From Streptomyces sp. H27-H1 (lineage in GTDB: Bacteria > Actinomycetota > Actinomycetes > Streptomycetales > Streptomycetaceae): 64,000 nt of DNA. A program made the translations under genes and the position numbers. The DNA lies in NCBI RefSeq assembly GCF_026627445.1, contig NZ_JAPNLJ010000001.1, positions 124,001-188,000 of the forward strand, given 5' to 3'. Position 1 is the first letter of the stretch. Each line of letters begins with the position of its first letter. This document shows positions 36,135 to 44,558 of the stretch, piece after piece. The notes under the pieces are model-generated. The model saw nothing but the letters and a program-made list of their open reading frames with translations, was not told the DNA's origin and did not search any database.

Positions 36135-39100
36135 TCAGGCCGAGGCGCGCAGCAGGTGTTCCGCGGTGCGCTCGGCGCTCTCCAGCAGCCACGCCGGGGC
36201 CGCGCCCTCGGGCAGCGCGCGGACCTCGGCCGCCAGTGCCTCGACCCGGGCGGCGCCGGCTGCGGGCCGACCCAGCTCGCGTTCGGTCCAGGCGGCGTTG
36301 TTCACGCACTGGAAGCGGGCCTCCAGGTGGTCCGGGCCGAGCTCCGCGTGCAGGGCGGCGGCCCGCTCCCAGAGCAGGATCTCCTCCAGCCGCAGGGCTT
36401 CCAGCTCTGCCGAACCCAGCGGTTCGGCGGACGATTTCAGGTCCTGGCTCTGCGGCTGTCCCTCCCCTTCCTCTTCCCCTTCTTCGTCCAGCTCCTCGTC
36501 GGCGCGGACCCGGCGGTCGAGGATCTGGGCGAGCTGGTTCCAGGTCTCGGCGAGTTCGGCCCGCGCCTCGGCGTCGTCGGGAGCGTCCGCGAGCGCGGCG
36601 GTCAGCACCTCGGCCGCCTCGTCCATCCGGAGCCGGGCCCCCGCCACCGCCGCGTCGCTGACCTCTTCGCGCAGCCCCAGCCAGGCCAGCGAGCGCAGGA
36701 TCCGCACCTCGGCGACCGGTGCGTCCTTCGATCGCCGGCGCAGTTCGAGGGCCCGCTCGTAAGCGGCGACCGCCTCCGGCACGAGCCGGGCCTCGGAGAG
36801 CTGATCGGCGGCGGCCTGGGCGAAGTTCGCCTGCGGACGCGGGTCCTCCCAGTCCTCGGCGACCTCCGCCGCCAGCAGGTACTGCTCGGCCGCGCCCCGG
36901 GGGTCGTGCAGCTCGCGCAGCAGGTCGCCCAAAAACTCGCGTACGGAAACGGCCTGGCCCTCGCCGTGCTCCAGCAGGTCCGGCAGTGTCGACTGCAGCA
37001 CCTCGGCCGCCTCGGCGGTGTGCCCCTCGCGGGCGCGGCACCGGGCGAGCAGCAGCCGGGCCTGGGCTCCGCCATCGGCGGTGAGTCCGGCCTGGTCGAA
37101 CCAGTGCGCCGCCTCCAGGGCGTGCAGTGCGGCCTCGGCGTCGGCCTCGCCCCGTCCCAGCAGGATGTCGGCGAGGGTGAGCCGTACGACGCCCTGCGCC
37201 TCGGCGTCGGTCACTTCGGCGGCGTGCGCCAGCCCCGCACGGGCCGACTCCTCGGCCTCCGCCACGCGCTCCAGTGACATCAGCACCCCGGCCCGCAGCA
37301 CGAGCGGGTCCACGGCGAGCCATGGCCGGCCCGCGGTGGCCGAGCGGGCGGCCGAGTCGGCGAGCAGGCTCACGGCATGTTCGGGGTCACCCTGCGAGAG
37401 GGCGAGCCGGCCCAGCATCTCCTCGGCCTCCGCCACCACGTCGGGCAGGGCTTGGACGTAGGCGTCGGCGAAGGCGGCGAGCTCGGTGGCCAGCTCGCCG
37501 TGCCCGTGCTCCGGGCCGCGCCCATGGCCGTGCCCGTGCCCATGCCCGTGTTCGGGGTCCTCGGCGGCCTCGACCGAGCGCAGGTACGACTCCACCCGGA
37601 TCCCGGTCAGTTCCGCGAACGCGATCCGGCGGGTCCGCAGCGGGTCGTTCGCGTCCAGCGCCTCGGCGGCGCGCAGGGCCACGGCCAGCAGCTCACGCAG
37701 CTCCCCCGCCTCGGTGCCCGACTGCGCGGCCACGGTCGCCAGCCGCAGCTCGGCCAGTGCGGCGCGCTCCGCGAGTCCCAGCTCCCGGTACCGCTCGCGT
37801 ACGCCGGCCAGCAGCTGCGCGGCGTCCGCGGAGCCGGCCCGCGCCGCCGCCAGGGCCCGGTGATCCGCCACATCGGCGGCGACCAGCGGGTCGGCCCCGG
37901 CGCCGGGACGCAGGGCCACCTCGTCCCAGAGCGTGTCCGCGCCGGGGTGCCCGAGGTCCCGTGCCTCCCGGGCCCGTTCCACGAGCTCCGCGAAGCCCTC
38001 GGCCGGGGCCGCCGCGGGCACCTGGGTCCGGTCCGGGACGGGGGCCGCCTCGGGGAGCGCCGCGAGCGCCGAGCTTCGTACGCCCAGCGGCAGGATCGTG
38101 GTCAGCGGGGCCCGGTCGATCCGGGCGAGGAACCGCTCCGAGACCCGGGGGGCGCCATTGCGCGCGTCGAACCGCCGGGCGATGTCGAGCGAGCTCGCGC
38201 GCAGCACCTCGTGCAGCTCGGACACGGTGCGCGGGCTGCCCTCGTAGCGGATGGCGGGGCTCTGTCCGTGTCCCAGTTCCGTCAGCCGGCGCAGCAGGAC
38301 GAGGATCCCGCCGTGGAAGGCCAGCTGGTCGGAGAGGTTGGCGAGCGGGGTCACGTGCGCCGCGTGCTCGGCCAGGATCTCCAGGCCCCGGGACTCGTTG
38401 CCGGTGAGCGCGCAGAACTCGATGTGCCGTCCCACCGAGGGCAGCAGGCTCTCCTTGCCCCGGGCCAGGCGGTACCCGCGCAGATGGGCCGAGCGGGCCT
38501 CGTCGGCCCGGCCGAGCCGTACCAGCGGCAACAGCGAGGTGGCCAGGACGCGGTGGGGCTCTTCGGCGCAGGTCCGCTCGCCGGACAGCACCGGCTGCCA
38601 GAGCTCCAGGGCCTCGGCGTCGTTGCCGCGCAGCATGGCGTACTGGCCCTGGCTGTTGAGTTCGCAGGCGTGGCAGTCGCTCATGTCGTCGCGGTCGGCG
38701 GCCTGCCAGCGCGCGTACGCCCGCCCGGCCCGCTCGTCGTCGCCGGTCGCGTCGGCGAGCCACAGCTCGGCCTCGCGCACGGGGCGCTCGCTGTAGCCGG
38801 CGATCCGGTAGCGGCGCTCCATCTCGTCCAGCCAGCCGGCGGCCGATTCGAGGGGGATCTCGGGGGAGTTGCCGATGGCGCTGGCGATCCACTTGAACTG
38901 CCAGAACAGCGAGTGGGAGTCCCACTCGTCGAAGGCCCCGGGGTCCTTGTCGTACTCCTGGAGCAGCCGGGCGAAGGGGACGAGCATCTTCGGCGACTCG
39001 GAGCTGTAGAGGTAGGCGTTGATCAGGTTGTCCAGTGCCTGGCGGAACAGCGCTCGGTCCCCGGTCGCTTCGGCGGCGGCTGACAGCACCTCGGCGTGGG

Positions 39101-39170
39101 CATTGCGTGCCGTTCCGCCCGGAGCCTGGCGGTTCTCGGCCAGTTCGCGCTCGACTTCCTCGCGTGTCAT
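36135..39170 (-). CDS. Giant TPR-repeat protein partner of HSP90
   Basis: A 1,011-residue, almost wholly alpha-helical protein with many tetratricopeptide-like repeats from about residue 40 to the C-terminus; clear units are visible in residues 600-820 (ALE, EAVAAYERALELRRR patterns). No enzymatic domain was recognised. Near residues 537-558 is a His/Gly run (HGHGHGHGHG), and near 890-903 a stretch of Glu. It begins 5 bases after the HSP90 stop without its own well-spaced ribosome site, so translation is coupled. A co-chaperone or scaffold role is inferred. Confidence 0.83.
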   Translation of the reverse strand: MTREEVERELAENRQAPGGTARNAHAEVLSAAAEATGDRALFRQALDNLINAYLYSSESPKMLVPFARLLQEYDKDPGAFDEWDSHSLFWQFKWIASAIGNSPEIPLESAAGWLDEMERRYRIAGYSERPVREAELWLADATGDDERAGRAYARWQAADRDDMSDCHACELNSQGQYAMLRGNDAEALELWQPVLSGERTCAEEPHRVLATSLLPLVRLGRADEARSAHLRGYRLARGKESLLPSVGRHIEFCALTGNESRGLEILAEHAAHVTPLANLSDQLAFHGGILVLLRRLTELGHGQSPAIRYEGSPRTVSELHEVLRASSLDIARRFDARNGAPRVSERFLARIDRAPLTTILPLGVRSSALAALPEAAPVPDRTQVPAAAPAEGFAELVERAREARDLGHPGADTLWDEVALRPGAGADPLVAADVADHRALAAARAGSADAAQLLAGVRERYRELGLAERAALAELRLATVAAQSGTEAGELRELLAVALRAAEALDANDPLRTRRIAFAELTGIRVESYLRSVEAAEDPEHGHGHGHGHGRGPEHGHGELATELAAFADAYVQALPDVVAEAEEMLGRLALSQGDPEHAVSLLADSAARSATAGRPWLAVDPLVLRAGVLMSLERVAEAEESARAGLAHAAEVTDAEAQGVVRLTLADILLGRGEADAEAALHALEAAHWFDQAGLTADGGAQARLLLARCRAREGHTAEAAEVLQSTLPDLLEHGEGQAVSVREFLGDLLRELHDPRGAAEQYLLAAEVAEDWEDPRPQANFAQAAADQLSEARLVPEAVAAYERALELRRRSKDAPVAEVRILRSLAWLGLREEVSDAAVAGARLRMDEAAEVLTAALADAPDDAEARAELAETWNQLAQILDRRVRADEELDEEGEEEGEGQPQSQDLKSSAEPLGSAELEALRLEEILLWERAAALHAELGPDHLEARFQCVNNAAWTERELGRPAAGAARVEALAAEVRALPEGAAPAWLLESAERTAEHLLRASA

Positions 39171-39175
39171 CGGGC

Positions 39176-41017
39176 TCACTTCTGCTCCTCCTGGGCGTCG
39201 GCGGGGTGGGTTGCCCATTCCAGAAGCCCGAGGAAGGCCCGGTTGAGCAGGGTGGTGTCGGCTGCGCGCAGCGGCCGCTGCGATCTCAGGAGGGCCTGGC
39301 CGTAGAGGGATTCGACGGCGGTGGCGGTGAGGGCCTCGTCGGGGAGGGCGGCGATCCGGCGGATCAGCGGGTTGTTGTGGTTGAGCACGAGGCGGGCGCG
39401 CGGAGCGGAGCCGCGCAGCGAACCGAGGATGCCGCTCCACAGCGAGTCCGCGGTGTCGAGGGCGGCGGTGCGCTCGCGTTCCTGACGGGCCTGGCGGTCG
39501 TCGAGGTAGAGCGCGGGGACGGCGGCGGGCTGGAAGGCGCGCAGGACGACGTCGCAGCTCTGGGGTTCCAGCCTGGTGCGGGCATTGGCCAGGAACGGGG
39601 CCAGGGCCAGTTCGGCGGAGGTCGGTACGGGATCTAGGCGTTCGGTGACGGCTCCCGCGTCGAGCTCGGTGACCTTGAGCTCCGGCCGTACGGCGGGCAG
39701 CAGGGCCAGCAGGTCGGCGTCGTAGGTGTAGCCGGCGTTGATGACTCCGAGGCCGTGGGCCGCTGCGATCGGGGCGATCTGGCGGAACTCCTCGACGGTC
39801 CGGGTGAAGTGGATCTCGGTGTGCGCGGCGGCGAACTGCTCCAGGTTCATCGAACCGTCGCTGGTCTCGAACGGCAGCCAGGGCAGCATCAGGCCGAGCA
39901 GCTCGGCATCGTGCCGGGCCAGTGACTTCACGCCCAGGTGGTGGACGCTCAGGAAGGCCGCCAGCCGCTCGGGTTCGCTCGCGGCGAGCTCGGAGAGCCA
40001 GGCGCGGACGCGGGCGCCGAGGGCCTCGCGCACGGCGGCCAGGGTCTCGTCGTCGTACAGGTTCTCGCGGGAGGCGGTGGGCCGCAGCGTGTCGGTGTCG
40101 AGGACGGCGCGGACGAAGAACGCCCAGTCGGGCAGCAGGTTGTCGGCGTTGTCGGTCAGCAGCATGCCCTTGAGGTGGACTCGGTGTCCGGACCGGTGGG
40201 CGGGGCTGGTCGGCTCGGGCAGGACGTACGCGACTCCGCGCACTCCGGCCACGGGCAGGTCGAGGTCGATGCTGTCGAGCGGGGTGAAACCGAAGAGCTG
40301 CGCGCAGTGCCCGGCGAGGGCGACGCGGCGGGCCGCGGGGGTGGGGAAGGGCCGGTCCCAGACGGGGGGCCGGTCGGTGACCGGGCGGGGCCCGGTGTCG
40401 GAGCCGTCGTCGAAGGTGATGTCGTAGGGCAGCAGGGAGCCGTAGTCGCGGGCCAGCTGCTCGACCTTGGCCGGGACGGTCCACTCCTCGGCGCCGGGGC
40501 GGACCTCCAGGACGACGGTGGTGCCGGGCTCCGGGCGGGCGTCGTGGGGCAGTTCGCGGACGGTGTACGAGCCGTCGTCCGTGGCCAGCCATTCGACGGG
40601 GGCGGCCAGGGGGTCGCGTGCGGAGCGGGTGATCACGCGGATCCGGCGGGCGACGACGAAGCAGGCGAGCAGGCCGATGCCGAACTGGCCGAGGAACTCC
40701 TGCCGGGTGGTCTCCAGGCCGTGCGGGCCTCCGCGCTTGGAGCTGCGGCCGATGGTGGCGAGGAGGGAGTGGGCCTCGTCGGCGGTCAGGCCGATGCCGC
40801 TGTCCTCGATGGTCACGCGGTTCCCGGTTGCCGACAGGCGGATGCTGATCTCGGCTTCGCGATCCAGGGCGTGGCGGGCGGTGACCGCGTCGACGGCGTT
40901 CTGGAGGAGCTCGCGGACGTAGACGCGCGGGCTGGAGTAGAGGTGGTGGGAGAGCAGGTCGACCAGGCCGCGCAGATCGACCTGGAAGGTGTTCGCATGG
41001 GGCTCTTCGGACATCAT
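39176..41017 (-). CDS. HSP90-family (HtpG-like) ATP-dependent chaperone
   Basis: A 613-residue HSP90. The GHKL ATP pocket is intact: ELLQNAVDA at 36-44 (catalytic Glu36, Mg-binding Asn40), DSGIGL at 72-77 and GQFGIGL at 110-116. The middle domain has the catalytic arginine in TASREN (Arg317, equivalent to E. coli HtpG Arg336). A C-terminal dimerisation region follows. Length is near HtpG. It ends in EEQK rather than MEEVD. A GAGGTG site precedes ATG 41017. The downstream TPR gene is translationally coupled. Chaperone activity is expected; clients are unknown. Confidence 0.9.
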   Translation of the reverse strand: MMSEEPHANTFQVDLRGLVDLLSHHLYSSPRVYVRELLQNAVDAVTARHALDREAEISIRLSATGNRVTIEDSGIGLTADEAHSLLATIGRSSKRGGPHGLETTRQEFLGQFGIGLLACFVVARRIRVITRSARDPLAAPVEWLATDDGSYTVRELPHDARPEPGTTVVLEVRPGAEEWTVPAKVEQLARDYGSLLPYDITFDDGSDTGPRPVTDRPPVWDRPFPTPAARRVALAGHCAQLFGFTPLDSIDLDLPVAGVRGVAYVLPEPTSPAHRSGHRVHLKGMLLTDNADNLLPDWAFFVRAVLDTDTLRPTASRENLYDDETLAAVREALGARVRAWLSELAASEPERLAAFLSVHHLGVKSLARHDAELLGLMLPWLPFETSDGSMNLEQFAAAHTEIHFTRTVEEFRQIAPIAAAHGLGVINAGYTYDADLLALLPAVRPELKVTELDAGAVTERLDPVPTSAELALAPFLANARTRLEPQSCDVVLRAFQPAAVPALYLDDRQARQERERTAALDTADSLWSGILGSLRGSAPRARLVLNHNNPLIRRIAALPDEALTATAVESLYGQALLRSQRPLRAADTTLLNRAFLGLLEWATHPADAQEEQK

Positions 41018-41156
41018 GGGGCGTCACCTCGGGTGCTGGTACAGGCTGTTCGGCAACCGCGAGGTACCCCCCTCACAGATCCCGGAGTGAGCAACAGAGT
41101 AGGGGGATGATCTGACAATCCCTCCGTGAATTCCGGGCCCGCGGGACTTCTCCGGG

Positions 41157-41696
41157 TTATTGGAACCGCAGGAATTGCGGCGGCACGGAGTCCACCAGCC
41201 ACACCCCGTTGGCGCTGATCCGAAAGACGTGTCCGGCGGCCCGCATCGCCCCCGCGTCCACGGCGAGGACGATCGGCCGGCCGCGCCGTGCGCCGACGCG
41301 GGTCGCGGTCTCGCGGTCCGGGGACAGGTGGACGTGGTGGCGGGCCATCGGGCGCAGCCCTTCGGCACGGATCGGGTCCAGGGCGGCCGCGACGGTGCCG
41401 TGGTAGAGGTACGCGGGCGGTTCGGCCTCCGGCAGGTCCAGGTCCACGGGGACGGTGTGTCCCTGGCTGGCGCGGATCCGGCTGCCGTCGACGGCGAAGC
41501 GCTGCTTGTCGTTGGCGGCGACCACGTGGTCGAGCTCGGCCCGGCTGATGGGGAAGTTGTGGGCGGCCGCCGCGTTCAGGAGGTCCTCGATCTCCACCCA
41601 GCCTTGTGGGTCGAGCACCAGTCCGATGCGTTCCGGCTGATGGCGGAGGTGTTTCGAGACGTATTTGGACACCTTCACGGTGCGGTTGTCGTTCAT
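41157..41696 (-). CDS. kptA: RNA 2'-phosphotransferase (Tpt1/KptA)
   Basis: A 179-residue enzyme that transfers an RNA 2'-phosphate to NAD+, giving ADP-ribose cyclic phosphate. The catalytic residues are in place: Arg18-His19 in HLRHQPE, Arg75 in IRASQGH, followed by LYHGT and HVHLS of the ADP-ribosyltransferase fold. Eukaryotic Tpt1 finishes tRNA splicing, but bacteria lack that pathway and the bacterial substrate is unknown. ATG 41696; divergent from the aquaporin gene. Confidence 0.93.
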   Translation of the reverse strand: MNDNRTVKVSKYVSKHLRHQPERIGLVLDPQGWVEIEDLLNAAAAHNFPISRAELDHVVAANDKQRFAVDGSRIRASQGHTVPVDLDLPEAEPPAYLYHGTVAAALDPIRAEGLRPMARHHVHLSPDRETATRVGARRGRPIVLAVDAGAMRAAGHVFRISANGVWLVDSVPPQFLRFQ

Positions 41697-41830
41697 TTGC
41701 CCAGGGTGACGGCTCGGCCGGTCCGGCGCAGCGAATTTCTGACGCTCTGCCCTACCGGGACGCCCTCTATCGCGTTTCCGGGATACGGAATACATTTTCC
41801 GATGAACCGCCAGTCAAGAGGAAGAAAACC

Positions 41831-42622
41831 ATGACAAACAGTGCGTCTCTGGTGCGGCGTGCGACCGCCGAGTTCGTCGGCACCGCCGCCCTCCTCGTGG
41901 TCGTCATCGGATCCGGAATCCAGGCCGCCGCGCTCAGCGCGGATACCGGCGTGGCCCTCGTCGCCAACTCCCTTGCCTCGGCCATCGGGCTCGGGCTGAT
42001 CATCACGCTGTTCGGGCCGCTCTCGGGCGCCCACCTCAACCCGGTGGTCACCCTCACGTCCTGGTGGGGCCGGCGCACCGGTGGCGAAGGACTCGAAGGC
42101 CGGGAGGCCCTGGTCTACGCGGTGGTCCAGACGGCCGGCGCCATAACCGGCGCCGTCCTCGCGGAGACGATGTTCGGCCGTGTCCCCGGCACCTTCTCCA
42201 CCCAGGTCCGTGACGGCGGACACCTGCTCGTCGGGGAGGTCGTGGCCACCGCCGGACTGATCCTGGTGATCCAGGGGCTCGGCCGTATCGGCCGCTCGAA
42301 GCTGATCCCGGGCGCGGTCGCCGCGTACATCGCCGCCGCGATCTGGTTCACCTCCTCCGGGTCCTTCGCGAACCCGGCCGGCACCATCGGGCGCAGCTTC
42401 AGCGACTCCTTCACCGGCATCGCCCCGCAGTCGCTGCCGGGGTTCGTCGCCGCCCAGCTCGTCGGCGGGATCCTCGGCCTGGTCCTCGCGGCCGTGCTCT
42501 ACGGGAGCACCCGCGGGGCAGCCGTCGACACTGTCGATGCCGTCGGCCCGGTGGCCGTCGAAACCGTCGGGCCGGTGGCCGAAACCAGCACGGCCCAAAC
42601 GGCGTACCAGACCGTCGGATGA
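41831..42622 (+). CDS. Aquaporin/MIP family channel
   Basis: A 263-residue six-helix membrane channel. The second NPA box is intact (FANPAGT, near residue 180); the first reads NPV (GAHLNPVVTL). This change is seen in several actinobacterial MIPs. The residue after the second box suggests water, glycerol or metalloid transport rather than a clear subtype. The C-terminal 30 residues are repetitive (VDTVDAVGPVAVETVGPVAET). A purine-rich AGAGGAAG precedes ATG 41831. Confidence 0.87.
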   Translation: MTNSASLVRRATAEFVGTAALLVVVIGSGIQAAALSADTGVALVANSLASAIGLGLIITLFGPLSGAHLNPVVTLTSWWGRRTGGEGLEGREALVYAVVQTAGAITGAVLAETMFGRVPGTFSTQVRDGGHLLVGEVVATAGLILVIQGLGRIGRSKLIPGAVAAYIAAAIWFTSSGSFANPAGTIGRSFSDSFTGIAPQSLPGFVAAQLVGGILGLVLAAVLYGSTRGAAVDTVDAVGPVAVETVGPVAETSTAQTAYQTVG

Positions 42623-42636
42623 CCCCACGGGGACGG

Positions 42637-42716
42637 TTCCCCACAGGCCGGTCGGAGTTGTCCACAGCCCTTTGTGCCGGTTTCGGCGGCAAAAGCGTGA
42701 TCCGGCCTGTGGACTA
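42637..42716. promoter_or_regulatory. DnaA-box-like sites between convergent genes
   Basis: A perfect TTGTCCACA at 42658-42666 is flanked by TTCCCCACA at 42637-42645 and, on the minus strand, TAGTCCACA at 42708-42716, each one base off. The 105-base gap is convergent, so promoter control is unlikely; DnaA binding or titration is inferred. Confidence 0.6.
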
Positions 42717-42727
42717 CTGAGCGAGCA

Positions 42728-43642
42728 CTACCGGCCGCCCCGACTGGCCAGATCGTTCATCGTCCGGGCCTGCAACTCCCGCTCCGTGGCAGCCCGCACG
42801 AACTCCGCCACATGGTCGGCCCCCACCAGCTCCTGCACCGCTCGCACGGTCTCCGCGGGCAGTGCCACCAGGGCGGGCCCGGCCGGCTGCGGGGTCCCGA
42901 CGGCCCCGAGGTGCCGCTGCAGGTGCCGGGTCGCGAAGAGGCGCATCGCCCGCGCCAGTTCCGCGTCCACCGTCTGCTGCGCCAGTGGCCGCAGCCTTCG
43001 TACCATCGTGGCCGCCTCGGCCGCGTCGGAGTCCGTCGGGGGGACGGCCCCCAGGTACCGGGCGAAGACGTGCTCCGTGGTGAACTCCAGGAAGCGCGAG
43101 GCGATGAGCTCCACCTGACCGCGCAGCTCCCGCAGATGACCGGTGATCGCGGGCAGCGGGACCCCGGCGGCATACAGCTCGGCCGCCACGGCCAGCTCCT
43201 GCGGCGACGGTACGAGGAACTGGTCCGGGCGCCCCGGTATCCGCTCCAGCACGCCCAGTTCGCACGCCTCGCCGACCGCGTCGTCGTCGGGTGTGCCTCC
43301 GAACCGGTCGTTCAGCTCGTCCCGGCTTATCCGGGCCGCTTCCTCGTCCGTCCACGGCCCGTGCACCTCTGCCACCAGCCCGAGGACTCCGCCGAGCCCG
43401 CGGCCCGCGTCCCAGGCCTCCAGCAGTTCCTTGATGGAGGCCAGGGTGTACCCGCGGTCCAGCAGGTCGGCGATCTGGCGCAGCCGCGCCAGATGCGTGT
43501 CCCGGTAGACATTGGAACGGCCCCGCCGCTCCGGCTTCGGCAGCAGACCGCGGTCCTGGTACGCCCGGATCGTGCGGACGGTCGCACCGCTGTGGTGCGC
43601 CAGATCCTCGATCCGGTACTCGGCTACTGCCTGATCGGACAA
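42728..43642 (-). CDS. MerR-family transcriptional regulator
   Basis: A 304-residue regulator with an N-terminal MerR winged helix (YRIEDLAHHSGATVRTIRAYQDRGLLPKP) and a long, uncharacterised helical C-terminal domain without the cysteine pattern of metal sensors, so a small-molecule ligand is more likely. TTG 43642 is the start, supported by TAGGGAG; it lies 10 bases after the upstream gene. Last gene of a four-gene operon, so autoregulation at the dyad near 47270 is plausible. Confidence 0.85.
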   Translation of the reverse strand: MSDQAVAEYRIEDLAHHSGATVRTIRAYQDRGLLPKPERRGRSNVYRDTHLARLRQIADLLDRGYTLASIKELLEAWDAGRGLGGVLGLVAEVHGPWTDEEAARISRDELNDRFGGTPDDDAVGEACELGVLERIPGRPDQFLVPSPQELAVAAELYAAGVPLPAITGHLRELRGQVELIASRFLEFTTEHVFARYLGAVPPTDSDAAEAATMVRRLRPLAQQTVDAELARAMRLFATRHLQRHLGAVGTPQPAGPALVALPAETVRAVQELVGADHVAEFVRAATERELQARTMNDLASRGGR

Positions 43643-43652
43643 TCCCGGCTCC

Positions 43653-44558
43653 CTACGACATGGCGGCTCGGCCGACCGCGCCCACGGCTGACCGGGCGGC
43701 AGGTGAAGCCGCGAGGTACTCGACCGCCCTGCGCAGCGAGCCCTCCTGCGAGGGATGGTACGACCGCCGCAGGTAGCGTGGTATGGCCATGCCGAGCTCT
43801 CTCCAAGTGGGCAGCAGCCCCTTGGCCACGGCGCGGTTGTGCTCGCGCAGCGAGTAGCGCGTCCGTCCGCGCAGTTCCGGGTCGCTGCGCAGGAGGTAGG
43901 AGGCCCCCAGGATCCACAGCCAGCCCAGGACCGGCGCGACCACCGCCATCCCCTCGATGCGGCGCACGTAGCGGGGCAGGCCCGCGCCGCCGCAGTGCTG
44001 GTACATGTCGAAGGCGACGGAGCGGTGCTCCACCTCCTCCGCGCCGTGCCAGCGCAGCAGATCGAGCATGCTCTCGTCCGCTCCGGCCGCGTCCAGTCCC
44101 TCGGCGCTCAGCACCCAGTCCCCGAGGACCGCCGTGAACTGCTCGATCGCGGCGACCAGCGAGAGCCGGAAGCGCAGCCACTCCTGGGCCGTGATCGGGG
44201 CACCGAACGGCGGGGTCTCCCCCAGCAGCTTCTCGAAGAGGAAGTCCACGTGCTTCGTGTAGGCCTCGGTGGGCAGCCGCTGTTCGGCCAGGTGGTCCAG
44301 GACGTAGGAGTGCTGCACGCTGTGTGTGGCCTCCTGCCCCATGAACCCCTTCACGTCGCTGCGCAGCTTAGGGTCCGTGACCAGGGGCAGGCCCTCTTTG
44401 AAGACCTTCACGAACCACCGCTCACCGGCCGGCAGCAGCAGGTGCAGCACATTGATGACGTGGGTGGCCGTGGGCTCGTCCGGTATCCAGTGCAGCGGGG
44501 TGGTCTTCCAGTCGAAGGCCACCCTCCGCGGTGCGATCACATGCGCCGCCCCGCTCAC
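43653..44558 (-). CDS. Metal-dependent hydrolase family, di-iron-like (PF10118 type)
   Basis: A 301-residue protein annotated in relatives as metal-dependent hydrolase. Candidate metal ligands are QEATHSVQH (near residue 75) and EEVEHRSVAFD (near residue 175), an E-x-x-H pair pattern resembling ferritin-like di-iron proteins. No experimental activity is known to me. Start GTG 44558 overlaps the previous stop as GTGA, showing translational coupling. The upstream hydrolase-SDR suggests lipid or hydrophobic substrate processing; this is inferred. Confidence 0.8.
   Translation of the reverse strand: MSGAAHVIAPRRVAFDWKTTPLHWIPDEPTATHVINVLHLLLPAGERWFVKVFKEGLPLVTDPKLRSDVKGFMGQEATHSVQHSYVLDHLAEQRLPTEAYTKHVDFLFEKLLGETPPFGAPITAQEWLRFRLSLVAAIEQFTAVLGDWVLSAEGLDAAGADESMLDLLRWHGAEEVEHRSVAFDMYQHCGGAGLPRYVRRIEGMAVVAPVLGWLWILGASYLLRSDPELRGRTRYSLREHNRAVAKGLLPTWRELGMAIPRYLRRSYHPSQEGSLRRAVEYLAASPAARSAVGAVGRAAMS

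Noticed and set aside
39171-41027. Upstream extension of the TPR gene frame, giving 1,630 codons
   Set aside because: The extra residues are Arg/Pro-rich antisense-type translation overlapping the HSP90 gene on the same strand; the TPR protein starts at 39170.
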